Position numbers and translations under genes: made by a program. This document shows, in pieces, positions 32,686 through 41,832 of a DNA stretch of 64,000 nt. Positions within the stretch are counted from its first letter, which is position 1. Every line of letters begins with the position of its first letter. The stretch is from an uncultured Phycisphaerales bacterium (lineage in GTDB: Bacteria > Planctomycetota > Phycisphaerae > UBA1845 > Fen-1342): the NCBI GenBank assembly GCA_903914415.1, contig CAIWOY010000152.1, positions 37,584 through 101,583 of the forward strand, written 5' to 3'. The notes below the pieces were generated by a model that had not been told where the DNA came from, did no database searches, and saw only the letters and a program-made list of their open reading frames with translations.

Positions 32686-34230
32686 CTATGGCGTACTCGG
32701 CCTGCTCGCCGCTGGGCCGCCTATCGCTGTCCCCGCCTTCGCCAAATACTCCCGCAGCGCCCGTGGCGACCAGCTCGTCACGATGAACCGCTCCGTCACG
32801 ATCCACGCCGGGCCCGCGATTGGGCCGTATTGCATGTACCACAGCCCGTCGTCTTCGCGGTGCAGCGTGATCGGCGGCGGCCCGCGGCCCTCCGCCGCCG
32901 CCTGATCCAGCTCGTCGCGAAACGCCGTGCACACGCCATCGAGCGTCTTCCGCACCGTCGCCGGCTCGTCGCGGATCTCGATCAGCGCCGTGACGGCGAT
33001 CGGAATCCGCAGCGGGTGCGGCGGATCGTTGTGCAGCACGGCGTGGTCGCCGAGATGGGCGAGCAGGTCGCGTTCGACGTCGAACTGCCCGCGCTCCTGC
33101 ACCTGCGTCCAGATGCGGTCCACTGTCGCCCGCAGCTTCTCACCCTGGATGCTCATCAGACCGGCGAAGAACTGCCGCAGAAACCGGCCCATCGGCAGCC
33201 GATAGATGGCATAGCGTGCCTGTGCCGGCACGGCGGATAGCAGCCGCGGGTCGCGGGCGTCCGGATCGGCGTATAGCCGCTTGACGGTTTTGTCGCCGCT
33301 GCGAAAGTGCGCCAGACAGAACAGCGCCCGCCCCTCGAGCCCCAGTGCCCAGTGCATCCGCTCGATGGGCTCCGCGCCCCACGCGTCGAAGAACGTGCTG
33401 ACGTGCCCGTCCACCAGCGGATCGAGCCGCCGCTTGGCCTCCTCGACCGCGACGTAGATCTCGACCAAGGCTTTCCCCGCACGGCCCTCCCGCGCCGCGG
33501 CGAACCACGGATCGCGGCCCAGGGCCGGCGTCCGGCCCTCCGCGACCGCGGCGATGCTCGGCCACACGTCCTCGCCCAGCGTCAGCACGAAGCAGTCGTC
33601 GATGTAGCCCCACGCGATCACGCACCAATCCGGCAGCCGCCGGTCGCGTAGCTCCTGATACGACCACGCGCCGGCCTTCTTCGTCACCAGCGTCGCCGCC
33701 GCACTATCGGTCGCATCGTTGACCGCCTTCTGAATGACGCGGAGAAACGGGTCCGCGGGGTGCGAGGTCGAAGTCGTCGCGGCCGAGGTGGTCGGCGCGT
33801 GGTTCTGCACGACCAGCACGCACCGCAGCCGATCCACGCGTTTGGCCTGCGACTCGGCGTCGATCGGCTTCGCGCGGGCGTCGATCAGCGCGACGGCGTG
33901 TGGATAGCGGATCATCAGGCCGAACATCTCGGTCGCCCGCACGAGGAGTTGCGTCCCGGTCTGCAGCGATCCGCCCGCCAGCCGCGTCCCCAGCTCGAAC
34001 AGCGTCTGCAACGTGGAGGGCTCGTCCTCGGCTACCGCCGGAGCGTCCGGCAACGGCCGCCCGCTCCAACACAGTAGGCTGTCGGCCGGGACGAGATCGA
34101 TCGGCTCGCGTGCCCGCGCCGGCGCAGCGAGGATCAGCACGCTGGCTGCCGCTAGTACGCCGACGAGGCTCCCTCTCGTGTGTATCGACGGAATCGGCAC
34201 GCGCGCGCCGGGTGTACGACGGATACTCAT
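32686..34230 (-). CDS. Large secreted protein of unknown function (DUF3352-like)
   Basis: 514 residues, ATG 34230. A long basic N-terminus and the hydrophobic stretch GSLVGVLAAASVLILAAPARA form a signal peptide with an A-R-A cleavage site. EPIDLVPADSLLCWSGRPLP opens the mature protein. Repeated alpha/beta segments follow (VEEAKRRLDPLVDGHVSTFF, MHWALGLEGRALFCLAHF, YAIYRLPMGRFLRQFFAGLM, LAHLGDHAVLHNDPPHPLRI, WIVTERFIVTSWSPRALREY). This pattern resembles DUF3352-type exported proteins common in Planctomycetota, but I am not certain of the family. No catalytic motif is visible. It is convergent with the membrane module and faces the repeat-rich region. Confidence 0.7.
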   Translation of the reverse strand: MSIRRTPGARVPIPSIHTRGSLVGVLAAASVLILAAPARAREPIDLVPADSLLCWSGRPLPDAPAVAEDEPSTLQTLFELGTRLAGGSLQTGTQLLVRATEMFGLMIRYPHAVALIDARAKPIDAESQAKRVDRLRCVLVVQNHAPTTSAATTSTSHPADPFLRVIQKAVNDATDSAAATLVTKKAGAWSYQELRDRRLPDWCVIAWGYIDDCFVLTLGEDVWPSIAAVAEGRTPALGRDPWFAAAREGRAGKALVEIYVAVEEAKRRLDPLVDGHVSTFFDAWGAEPIERMHWALGLEGRALFCLAHFRSGDKTVKRLYADPDARDPRLLSAVPAQARYAIYRLPMGRFLRQFFAGLMSIQGEKLRATVDRIWTQVQERGQFDVERDLLAHLGDHAVLHNDPPHPLRIPIAVTALIEIRDEPATVRKTLDGVCTAFRDELDQAAAEGRGPPPITLHREDDGLWYMQYGPIAGPAWIVTERFIVTSWSPRALREYLAKAGTAIGGPAASRPSTP

Positions 34231-34297
34231 AGGCGCGCGAGCCTACCACGCCGCCCGCCGCCCCGCCACGGCTCTGGTCAACGCTCAGCGCGACGGA

Positions 34298-34303
34298 TAT
34301 ACT
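34298..34303 (+). promoter_or_regulatory. Candidate -10 box for tRNA-Met
   Basis: TATACT at 34298-34303 is a near-consensus -10; 17 bases upstream is TGGTCA, a poor -35. Transcription would start near 34310, giving a ~50-nt leader before the tRNA. Confidence 0.4.
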
Positions 34304-34362
34304 CGTTGCTGCTCGGAATCCCAATGGGTAGTGAGCCACCGGCCATCCGCCGGCGGCACCGC

Positions 34363-34437
34363 GGTGGCGTAGCTCAGATGGTTTAGAGCGGCGGATTCAT
34401 AACCCGCAGGTCGCCGGTTCAATTCCGGCCGCCACCA
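34363..34437 (+). tRNA. tRNA-Met (anticodon CAT)
   Basis: Acceptor arms GGTGGCG (34363-34369) and CGCCACC (34430-34436) pair perfectly, with A73 at 34437. The D arm begins TAGCTCAGATGG, the anticodon arm GCGGA-TTCATAA-CCCGC carries CAT with an A-C mismatch next to the loop, and the T arm is GCCGG-TTCAATT-CCGGC. CCA is not encoded. The first acceptor pair G1-C72 argues against an initiator tRNA. Elongator Met is most likely; tRNA-Ile2 with lysidine at C34 cannot be excluded. Confidence 0.93.
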
Positions 34438-34651
34438 TTCGTGTCGGGCGTTTCTGCCGATCGCGGCGTGCCCGGTGTCGTGTCGATCGGCGGATCGAGA
34501 CCGGGCTGCTGCCAGCCCCTGAAACCGAAGGATCGCAGGGCGGACTGGCGACGCACAGTTGCGGCGGAGCGGCCGGTTTCCGTAAGATCGTTCTGCGAGG
34601 CTCGTTAAGTCGGGAGTTGGCGGTCGTGGGGGCGCGATTGGAGGCCGACAC

Positions 34652-35395
34652 ATGTCTGGAAAACGTCTGAGCGCGGTGTTCATCGTTCTACTGGCCGCAT
34701 TACCCGCTTGCATCCCGCAGCCCTCCACCGGGCTGGATCTGACGGTGCGCGGCAACTTGTTCATGGTCTTCAATCGCACGTCCGGCTCCGCCCAGGCCAG
34801 CGCCGCGGCCAAAGTGAACGACGTGTACGTACCGTTCACGCGGATCGACCTGGCCGATGATCAGGTGCTGAGCGTCAACGGCGTGCCGCTGACGCCAAAC
34901 TGGGCCACCGTGCTGACCTTCGGCATCGTGGGCCAGGTCGCCGCGCAGTTCGGCGCGGTCAGCGCGCCGGCCGTATACACGATTACGTTTAGCGACCGCG
35001 GGCGCGTCAGCACAATGACCGTTACGCCGCCCCAGGATTTCACCGCCTTTACGCCGGCCGCCGGCAGCCAGGTGAGCCGGTCCAGCTTCGTGGTGACGTG
35101 GTCGCCGTCGGGCGAGAGCGGCGTCACGATCGACGTGACCGTCTCGGGGCTGATGCCGGACACCGGGGACGATTATGACACGGACAATCTGCCCGATCCG
35201 CAGTCCGTGTACCTGACCGGGCTCGCGGACAACGGCAGCGTCACGATCGGGCTGACCGATTTGGCGCCGTTGCTGCCGGGCGCCGTCACGTTGAGCGTGG
35301 ACCGGGTACGCACCGTGCCGCAGAGTCTCGGACTCGCCGGCGGGACGATTCAGCTTCTGGTGACGAAGGAAGTCGCCCTGACGCTGAAGGACTGA
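34652..35395 (+). CDS. Predicted lipoprotein, beta-rich, unknown function
   Basis: 247 residues from ATG 34652 with GGAGG seven bases upstream. MSGKRLSAVFIVLLAALPAC is a type II signal with the lipobox L-P-A-C (Cys20). The mature chain is beta-rich: VNDVYVPFTRIDLADDQVLS, YTITFSDRGRVSTMTVTPPQ, FTAFTPAAGSQVSRSSFVVTW and ESGVTIDVTVSGLMP. A short acidic loop DTGDDYDTDNLPD could bind calcium. The pattern suggests one or two immunoglobulin-like sandwiches. No family recognised and no obvious operon partner. Confidence 0.75.
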   Translation: MSGKRLSAVFIVLLAALPACIPQPSTGLDLTVRGNLFMVFNRTSGSAQASAAAKVNDVYVPFTRIDLADDQVLSVNGVPLTPNWATVLTFGIVGQVAAQFGAVSAPAVYTITFSDRGRVSTMTVTPPQDFTAFTPAAGSQVSRSSFVVTWSPSGESGVTIDVTVSGLMPDTGDDYDTDNLPDPQSVYLTGLADNGSVTIGLTDLAPLLPGAVTLSVDRVRTVPQSLGLAGGTIQLLVTKEVALTLKD

Positions 35396-35424
35396 TTTAC
35401 CGCGCGGGGCCACAGTGCGGGCCG

Positions 35425-35967
35425 CTACTTCATTTCGCGCAAGCGTGCGCCAATCGCCTGTGCACTTGCGAAATCGCCGGCTCCGAAGAACACTAGAACC
35501 ACACGCTCGAGCGCGTCGTGCGTCCCGAGGAACTCGGCGATGGTCCGCAGCGCGATCTCCGTCGCCGGCTCGAACGGATAGCCGAAGATGCCGGTGCTGA
35601 TCGCGGGGAAAGCCACAGTGCGCAGACCATTTTCGACGGCCACTTCGAGTGTGCGGCGGTAGCAAGACGCGAGCTGCTCCGGCTCGCCGCGCGACCCGCC
35701 GCCGTATACCGGGCCGACGGTGTGGATGACGTGGTGGGCGGGGAGGTTGAAGCCGGGCGTGATCTTGGCGTCGCCGGTGTTGCACCCGCCGAGCTTTCGG
35801 CACGCCGCGGCGAGCTGTTCCACGCCGGCGGCGCGGAAGATGGCGCCGCAAACGCCGCCGCCGGGCGCGAGCGCGCTGTTGGCGGCATTCACGATCGCAT
35901 CGACGCTCAGTTTCGTGATGTCGCCCTGGTGCAGCTCGATGCGGGACCAGACGTCGGTGGTGGGCAT
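35425..35967 (-). CDS. Macro-domain protein (O-acetyl-ADP-ribose deacetylase-like)
   Basis: 180 residues from ATG 35967, with AAGGAG six bases upstream. A complete MacroD-type macro domain: [78 protein letters not shown] and a C-terminal [11 protein letters not shown]. The N-A-A-N and G-x-G-V loops bind ADP-ribose; STGIFGYP is the second loop. It would hydrolyse O-acetyl-ADP-ribose or remove mono-ADP-ribose from glutamate/aspartate in the cytoplasm. It is divergent from polA, 126 bp away. Confidence 0.93.
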   Translation of the reverse strand: MPTTDVWSRIELHQGDITKLSVDAIVNAANSALAPGGGVCGAIFRAAGVEQLAAACRKLGGCNTGDAKITPGFNLPAHHVIHTVGPVYGGGSRGEPEQLASCYRRTLEVAVENGLRTVAFPAISTGIFGYPFEPATEIALRTIAEFLGTHDALERVVLVFFGAGDFASAQAIGARLREMK

Positions 35968-36093
35968 GGCTGGCTCCTTGTCGCTGCGTCGGGCCGGCGC
36001 AGCCAACAGGGCGCATCGAAGCACAGTTGGACCAGGTCGTCAATTCGCGGTCGGCGGTTCCCCTCTCGACGGGGCCGGGCTTACCATGCACCC

Positions 36094-38859
36094 ATGCCGA
36101 AGACCCTCTACATCCTCGACGGGCACGCGCAAATCTATCGGGCTTACTACGCCCCGTTCCGCGACCTGTCCTCGCCGGCCGGCGAGCCCACGCGCGCAAC
36201 GTACGTCTTCTGCCAGATGCTGCTCAACCTGATCCACGAGCGCCGCCCGGACTACTTTGTGGTGACCCTCGATGCCGACGAGACGAAGCTGCATCGCTGC
36301 CGGATCTACCCCGAGTACAAAGCCCACCGCGACCCACCGCCGGAGGATTTGCCGCCCCAGGAACGCCGCATCGTGTCGATCCTCGCGGCGGCCAGCGTCC
36401 CGCTCCTGCGGCTCGAGGGCTATGAGGCCGACGACATCATCGCCACGCTCTGCCGGCGGCTGGCGGGGCCGGATTTGCAGGTTTTCGTCGTCAGCCGCGA
36501 CAAAGACCTCGATCAGCTTCTCACCGACCACGTCGTGCTGTACGACCCGTTCAAGAGCGAGGTCATCACGGCCCAGCGCCTGCTGGAGACGAAGGGCTGG
36601 ACGCCGGCCCAGGCGGTCGACGTACAAACGCTCACCGGCGACAGCGTGGACAATGTGCCCGGCGTGCCCGGCATCGGGCCCAAGACCGCCGCGAAGCTGC
36701 TGGAAAAGTACGGTTCCGCTCAAGGGGTCGTCGAGCACGCCGACGAACTGACACCCAAGCAGCGCGACAATGTGCTCGCGTTCGCGCCGCGGATGGAGCT
36801 GACGCGGCAGCTTGTGACGCTCGATCCCGCGGTGCCGATTGAATTCGACCTGTCGCAGGCGGCGTGCGGGCGCTTCGCGTGGGGACGTGTGCGGCCGCTC
36901 TTCGAAGAGTTGGGCTTCCGGCGTTTGCAGGAGCAACTGCCCGGCGGCGGCGAGACGCCCGTGGAAGCCCTAAGCGCGAGCGCAGCGCCGGCAACGCCCG
37001 CCATCGCTCGCACCTCGGATCAACCGCCCGTCGCCGCGAACCTGCGCGAGCCGGCCGGCACCCAGTACGAGTTGATTAACACCGCCGACGCGTTGGAGCG
37101 CTTCGCCGCCCGCCTGCGCGCGCAACCCGAGTTCGCGGTTGACACCGAGACCACGAGCACCAGCTCGATTGACTGCGAATTGGTCGGCATTTCGTTCGCG
37201 TGGGAGGTGGGGCGCGGGTATTTCCTGCCTGTGCGAAGCGTTTTCGGCGACGTGCTGGCGCTCAAGCAGGTGCAAGCGCTCATCGGCCCGATCCTCGCGG
37301 ACGACACCAAGCGCAAGGTGGGCCAACACCTCAAGTACGACCTCAACGTGCTGCGCAACGCGGGCTTGCCGGTCGCCGGCCCGCTGTTCGACACGATGAT
37401 CGCCGCGTTCGTGCTCGATCCGACCCGCGGCTCGTACAACCTCGACGGCCTGGTGCTCAGCGCGTTTGACTTCAAGAAAGTCCCGACCAGCGACCTCATC
37501 GGCAAGGGCAAACAGCAGTTGCAGATGGACCAGGTGCCGGTCGCGCAGGTGGCCCAGTACGCCGCCGAGGACGCCGACTATACCTGGCGGCTGCGGCAGC
37601 TCTACGAGCCGCAGCTCGCGCCGGCGGGTGTCGAGCGGCTGTTCCACGACGTGGAAATGCCGCTCGTGTCCGTGCTGACGGACATGGAATACAACGGGAT
37701 CGCGCTGGATGCCGATCTGCTGGCCGGTATCGCACGTGCGATGGCCGCGCGGGTGGAGCAGATCGCCGACGAGGTGCAAAAACTCGCCGGCGCGCGGTTC
37801 AACCTCGATTCGCCGAAGCAGCTCGCCGAGGTGCTGTTTGACAAGCTCCGGCACCGCGTGGTGCGGCGGACAAAGACTATGCGCTCGACGGACGCGGAAA
37901 CACTGGAGACCCTCGGGCGCGAGACGTCTGACCCGCTCTTCGCCCTCCTGCTCGAGTACCGCGAGACGCAGAAGCTCCTCGGCACGTACGTCGCGGCGTT
38001 GCCGCTGGCGCGCAGCCGCCGCACCGGACGCATCCACACGAGCTACCACCAGACCGCCGCCGTCACCGGCCGGCTGTCGAGCAGCGAGCCGAACCTGCAG
38101 AACATCCCGGTGCGGACCGAGGCGGGCCGGCAGATCCGCCGGGCGTTCGTGCCGCGCAGCCCGGACGAGCTGCTGATCGTCGGCGATTACTCGCAGGTCG
38201 AGCTGCGCGTGATGGCCCATTTCTCCGAGGACGAGGCCCTGATCCGCGCGTTCCGTGAGGACCAGGACATCCACGCGTTCGTCGCCGCCCAGATCAACGG
38301 CGTGCCGCTGGCGCAGGTCACCAAGGAGCTGCGCAGCCGCGCGAAGGCGGTGAATTTTGGAATCATCTTCGGGCAGACGGCGTTCGGACTGGCGCAGGCG
38401 ACCGGGATGAGCCGCTCGGAGGCCCAGGCGTTCATCGACGAGTACTTTGCGCGCTACCCGCGCATCCGCGAGTTCATAGACCGCTGCGTTGCAGAGGCAC
38501 GGCGCGACGGGGGCGTGCGGACTCTGCTCGGCCGGTGGCGTCCGATCGAGGGTCTCGCGTCGGCGAACGCCGCGGCCCGCGCCCAGGCCGAGCGCTTCGC
38601 GGTCAACACGGTGATTCAGGGCTCCGCGGCGGACCTGATCAAGATCGCGATGATCCGGCTGCATGAGCGGATTCGGCTGGAGCGGCTACCGCTGCGGATG
38701 TTGCTGCAAGTGCACGACGAGCTGGTCTGTGAAGGGCCGTGCGCCGCGGCCCCGGCGCTGGCCGACGCGATTCGCGAGGAAATGAGCGGGGCGATGGAGC
38801 TGCGCGTCCCGCTTAAAGTCGACGTGGCGAGCGGGGCGAACTGGCTGGAAGCGAAGTAG
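36094..38859 (+). CDS. polA: DNA polymerase I
   Basis: 921 residues, full length. ATG 36094 gives MPKTLYILDGHAQIYRAYYA. Residues 1-290 are the 5'-3' exonuclease (RRPDYFVVTLDADETKLHR, EADDIIATL, VVSRDKDLDQLL, DNVPGVPGIGPKTAAKLL). Residues ~325-510 are the 3'-5' exonuclease with intact proofreading residues (FAVDTETTSTS, VGQHLKYDLNVL, QYAAEDADYTWRL). Residues 520-921 are the polymerase: motif A VGDYSQVELRVMAHFS, motif B RSRAKAVNFGIIFGQ, motif C LLQVHDELVCEG. It processes Okazaki fragments and fills repair gaps. An Ala/Thr/Pro linker near residue 295 (EALSASAAPATPA) may derive from a dispersed repeat. Confidence 0.97.
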   Translation: MPKTLYILDGHAQIYRAYYAPFRDLSSPAGEPTRATYVFCQMLLNLIHERRPDYFVVTLDADETKLHRCRIYPEYKAHRDPPPEDLPPQERRIVSILAAASVPLLRLEGYEADDIIATLCRRLAGPDLQVFVVSRDKDLDQLLTDHVVLYDPFKSEVITAQRLLETKGWTPAQAVDVQTLTGDSVDNVPGVPGIGPKTAAKLLEKYGSAQGVVEHADELTPKQRDNVLAFAPRMELTRQLVTLDPAVPIEFDLSQAACGRFAWGRVRPLFEELGFRRLQEQLPGGGETPVEALSASAAPATPAIARTSDQPPVAANLREPAGTQYELINTADALERFAARLRAQPEFAVDTETTSTSSIDCELVGISFAWEVGRGYFLPVRSVFGDVLALKQVQALIGPILADDTKRKVGQHLKYDLNVLRNAGLPVAGPLFDTMIAAFVLDPTRGSYNLDGLVLSAFDFKKVPTSDLIGKGKQQLQMDQVPVAQVAQYAAEDADYTWRLRQLYEPQLAPAGVERLFHDVEMPLVSVLTDMEYNGIALDADLLAGIARAMAARVEQIADEVQKLAGARFNLDSPKQLAEVLFDKLRHRVVRRTKTMRSTDAETLETLGRETSDPLFALLLEYRETQKLLGTYVAALPLARSRRTGRIHTSYHQTAAVTGRLSSSEPNLQNIPVRTEAGRQIRRAFVPRSPDELLIVGDYSQVELRVMAHFSEDEALIRAFREDQDIHAFVAAQINGVPLAQVTKELRSRAKAVNFGIIFGQTAFGLAQATGMSRSEAQAFIDEYFARYPRIREFIDRCVAEARRDGGVRTLLGRWRPIEGLASANAAARAQAERFAVNTVIQGSAADLIKIAMIRLHERIRLERLPLRMLLQVHDELVCEGPCAAAPALADAIREEMSGAMELRVPLKVDVASGANWLEAK

Positions 38860-38910
38860 GGGGGCGGCATAACGGCAGCGCATACGGTGGGCCTTGCATC
38901 GGCGGGTGTT

Positions 38911-38962
38911 GCTGGTCAAACTCCGGCGCGTCACGTGCGCGGGTTTCACGTTGTTGACCAGC
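38911..38962. promoter_or_regulatory. Inverted repeat upstream of the zinc-ribbon gene
   Basis: GCTGGTCAA (38911-38919) and TTGACCAGC (38954-38962) are perfectly inverted with 34 bases between, which include GCGCGTCACGTGCGC, itself palindromic. It ends 19 bp before the next start codon. It could be a leader hairpin or operator, or a stem ending polA transcription. Confidence 0.35.
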
Positions 38963-38981
38963 GTTGGAGGCGTGGGGTGAC

Positions 38982-40088
38982 ATGCCGGTGATTACCTGTC
39001 CAAAGTGCCAAGCGCAATACAAGGTCGCGGAGTCGGCGGCGGGCCGGCGAGCGAAGTGCAAGAAGTGCGGGCAGTCGTTCACAATTCCCGCGCCGGAGCA
39101 GCCTGCGCCGCCGCCGGAGACGGGCGTAGGCCAGTCGGATTTCGAGGCGCTGGCGGCTGGAGAAGCGCAGGCGGCGCCTGAGCCGGCGATCGGCACGCCG
39201 AATGCTGCCAGCGGGGTGGCGCCGGGTGCTGCTCCGGGCGGGGCGGGGGTGCGTGACGGTGTGGCCGCGGCGGGGTATGCGGGGTATTTCAGTGCGCTGG
39301 GTCGTACGCTGACCTTCCCGGCGCAGCCGCACAACCTGGTCACCTATCTGTTCGTGTGCCTGTTCCTGGCGATCGGCACGGGCGCGAGCTTCGTGCTCGG
39401 CATGTGCCTCGGGTGGGTGATCGCCCTGATCGTGGCCGCCTGGTACATGGCGTTCCAGTTCGGCGTCGTGTTGGAGGCCGCGGACGGGAAAGACGAGCTG
39501 CCCGACCTGAATTACTTCAGCGGGCTGTTCACCGAGCTGCTGATGCCGTTCCTCCAGATGGCGGCCGCGAGCATCGTGTCCTTGCTGCCGGCGATGATTG
39601 CCTTCATCGTCGTGTCTGTTCAGCAGGGGCGCGACGCGCTGGACGTGACCGGCGAGGCGTTTGGGCTGCTGACGGGCCGGTACGATGTGGTCCTCGAGCT
39701 GGGGAGCCCCGAAAGCCAGATCCTCGTGGGGGCGCTGCTGGTAGTCGGCGTCTTCCTGTGGCCCATGTTCATCCTGGTTGTGGCGGTCGGCGGTCTGCCG
39801 GGGCTGGTTCGCCTGGACCTGATCGGAGCCACGATCCTGCGGTCGCTGCCGGCCTATTGCATCGTGGTGGGCGTCGTGTATGCGAGCCAGGGCCTCGAAT
39901 ATGTTTCGGTTCTGGCGCTGGCGGGGCTGGGCCTCCGCTCTATTGTGACGGGAGGGCGGATGCCGCTGCTGCTACTGCTGCCGGTGGCGATCGTGCTGGT
40001 CCGCGTGTACGTCAGCGTTGTTGCGATGCGTGCGATCGGGCTCTACTACCACCATTTCAAGCAGCGGTTCGCGTGGTCGTGGGGGTAA
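38982..40088 (+). CDS. Zinc-ribbon membrane protein
   Basis: 368 residues from ATG 38982. An in-frame ATG at 38964 overlaps the GGAGG that serves as ribosome site, so the later start is preferred. MPVITCPKCQAQYKVAESAA then GRRAKCKKCGQSFTIP is an MJ0042-type zinc ribbon (CxxC..CxxC). A Pro/Ala/Gly-rich linker (40-95) leads to a membrane domain with about six helices (VTYLFVCLFLAIGTGASFVL, FGVVLEAADGKDELPDLNYF, ILVGALLVVGVFLWPMFILV, MRAIGLYYHHFKQRFAW at the end). This ribbon-plus-helices layout is common in Planctomycetota and of unknown function. Confidence 0.78.
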   Translation: MPVITCPKCQAQYKVAESAAGRRAKCKKCGQSFTIPAPEQPAPPPETGVGQSDFEALAAGEAQAAPEPAIGTPNAASGVAPGAAPGGAGVRDGVAAAGYAGYFSALGRTLTFPAQPHNLVTYLFVCLFLAIGTGASFVLGMCLGWVIALIVAAWYMAFQFGVVLEAADGKDELPDLNYFSGLFTELLMPFLQMAAASIVSLLPAMIAFIVVSVQQGRDALDVTGEAFGLLTGRYDVVLELGSPESQILVGALLVVGVFLWPMFILVVAVGGLPGLVRLDLIGATILRSLPAYCIVVGVVYASQGLEYVSVLALAGLGLRSIVTGGRMPLLLLLPVAIVLVRVYVSVVAMRAIGLYYHHFKQRFAWSWG

Positions 40089-40109
40089 CGTGGCTCCCGC
40101 GGATGCTGC

Positions 40110-41189
40110 TCAAGGAGCAGTGGCACACGCTGCTGGCGTGAGCGCGCGTACGGCTTGGATCACCGGCTCCACCTCGAGCTGGACCATGCAGTTGTGATGG
40201 AGCAGGGGGCACTCGTGACGGTAGCAGGGGACGCACGGGAGCGGTACCTGGACGACGCGCGCGGACTGGGAATAAGGGCCGGTGCGCGCGGGGTTCGTGG
40301 GGCCGAAGATCGCGACCAGCGGCTTGCCCAGCGCGGCGGCGATGTGCATGGGGCCGGAATCGTTGCTAATGACGAGCTCGGCGAGCGAGAGCACCGCGAT
40401 CAGGTCGCGCTGCGATGTGCGGCCGACGAGATCGACAGTGGGTGCGTGCGTCGCGGCGATGATCCGGTCCGCGGAGGTGCGATCGCCGTCGGCGCCGAGC
40501 AGAACGCAGGGCGGAAATCCGTCGGCGTGCAAACGCTCGATCAACTCCGCAAACCGCTCGGCACGCCACCGCTTCGTCTCCCACCGTGCCCCCGGCAGTA
40601 CCGCCGTGAAGCGCTCCAGCGGCCGGCCGGCAGCGCCGTCGAGTAGCCGCCGCGCGTCCGTTAGCTCCTGCGCTCGCAGGCCGAGGGGGAACGCGGGTCT
40701 CTGCACGTCCAGCTCGATCGCTCGCGCCAGCCGCAGGTTCATCTCCACCGCGTGACAATCGCGGCGCGACCCGGCCACGCGCTGCGTATAGAACAGCCAC
40801 GCCAACTCCCGTGCGTCGTCGAACCCCACCCGCCGCGGTGCGCCCGTCGCCCAAGCCAGGAACCCGCTGCGGACGAGCCCCTGGAGGTCCAACACCAGGT
40901 TGAACCGCCGCCGCCTCAAGTCGCGCACGAACCCTACGAAATCCGCCAGCGCCCGCGGGCTCCGCAGCATCCGGCCGTACCCCCGGCGATCAAACGGAAT
41001 GACCTCGTCTAATAGCGGGTGGCCGTCGAGCAGGGGGGCGAACGGGCGGCTGACCAGCCACGCGAGGTGCGCGAACGGGTACCGCGCCCGCAACGCCGCC
41101 AGCACCGGCAGCGCATGGACGATGTCGCCCAGCGAGCTGGGCTTGATAATCAGTACGCGCGGGTCTTTTCGGCGGTCATCGAGCGCCAC
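40110..41189 (-). CDS. Glycosyltransferase family 9 (heptosyltransferase-like)
   Basis: 359 residues if started at GTG 41189; the open frame extends to a TTG at 41243 and no good ribosome site separates them. RVLIIKPSSLGDIVHALPVL is the GT9 opening. Later blocks: VLDLQGLVRSGFLAWATGA, RVGFDDARELAWLFYTQ, FTAVLPGARWETKRWRAERF, VDLVGRTSQRDLIAVLSLAE and VISNDSGPMHIAAALGKPLV, ending CVPCYRHECPLLHHNCM. The enzyme would add a heptose or related sugar to a lipid-A-type core or another surface glycan at the inner face of the membrane. The D-S-G-P-x-H block is typical of WaaC/WaaF/WaaQ. It is convergent with the zinc-ribbon gene. Confidence 0.9.
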   Translation of the reverse strand: MALDDRRKDPRVLIIKPSSLGDIVHALPVLAALRARYPFAHLAWLVSRPFAPLLDGHPLLDEVIPFDRRGYGRMLRSPRALADFVGFVRDLRRRRFNLVLDLQGLVRSGFLAWATGAPRRVGFDDARELAWLFYTQRVAGSRRDCHAVEMNLRLARAIELDVQRPAFPLGLRAQELTDARRLLDGAAGRPLERFTAVLPGARWETKRWRAERFAELIERLHADGFPPCVLLGADGDRTSADRIIAATHAPTVDLVGRTSQRDLIAVLSLAELVISNDSGPMHIAAALGKPLVAIFGPTNPARTGPYSQSARVVQVPLPCVPCYRHECPLLHHNCMVQLEVEPVIQAVRALTPAACATAP

Positions 41190-41256
41190 GGCAAAGAGTA
41201 TACGGCGTGCACGGTGGGGCGTGGTATCCCGCGGGCGGATCAACCCGGGCGCGCGC

Positions 41257-41697
41257 TCAGCAGCTTATCTTGATGGCCAGGAGTTGCTTGACCACCTCGA
41301 GGTCCTTGGCGGTGCGTACCTCGATGCGGGCAGGGCGGCCCTCCGGGTAGCGCGGGGCCGTGCGGATCGCCTCGCGGACCTGTGGCGGCAAGCCTACGCT
41401 TTCGGCCGCCGCGACGGCCTTCTCGCCGAGCGCGCAGCTCGCCATGAAGTGCTTCTCCCGGGGCGACATGTACAGCAGGTTGCGCTTCTTGCCGCGCAGC
41501 ACGAGCGACCAGCCGTACTTCTCGCCGTGGCACTTCCACTCCGCGGAAACCGAGGTTCCCTGCCCCGTGGCGCAGGAGCGCAGCTCGTCCCAGAGCTTCT
41601 TGGAGCGCCCCAGGACACTCGAAAGGTCGGCCTCGGTCGGCTTCTTCGACTTGTCGGTGAAGGCGCTGGCTGCCACAGTGTCGCTCCTTTCGCGCAT
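41257..41697 (-). CDS. DUF3788 family protein
   Basis: 146 residues, ATG 41697. After ~10 residues the conserved ASAFTDKSKKPTEADLSSVL and KKLWDELRSC begin the domain, followed by AEWKCHGEKYGWSLVLRGKK, RNLLYMSPREKHFMASCALG and a C-terminal IEVRTAKDLEVVKQLLAIKI. This order fits DUF3788, small cytosolic proteins of unknown function with a YdhG/DUF1801-like fold. No metal-binding motif is clear. It is divergent from the DUF488 operon, 135 bp away. Confidence 0.75.
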   Translation of the reverse strand: MRERSDTVAASAFTDKSKKPTEADLSSVLGRSKKLWDELRSCATGQGTSVSAEWKCHGEKYGWSLVLRGKKRNLLYMSPREKHFMASCALGEKAVAAAESVGLPPQVREAIRTAPRYPEGRPARIEVRTAKDLEVVKQLLAIKISC

Positions 41698-41832
41698 GGC
41701 TGGTTGGCCGGCGAAGAGGCGTCATCATAGCGTGCCGGCCGCGGTCGGGTGAACTTCGCGCCTTGTGCGTGATGCACGCGCGGCGGTTATAATCATTAGC
41801 CGTCTGCGAGGTGCCATCGGGAGCGGGCGATT

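Noticed and set aside
32227..33240. 337-codon plus-strand frame across the repeat region
   Set aside because: Its first half is the low-complexity Pro/Arg/Leu translation of the C-rich repeats and the second half is antisense to the secreted protein gene.
35518..36093. Upstream extension of the polA frame
   Set aside because: It is antisense to the macro-domain gene. The ATG at 36094 gives the standard DNA polymerase I N-terminus.
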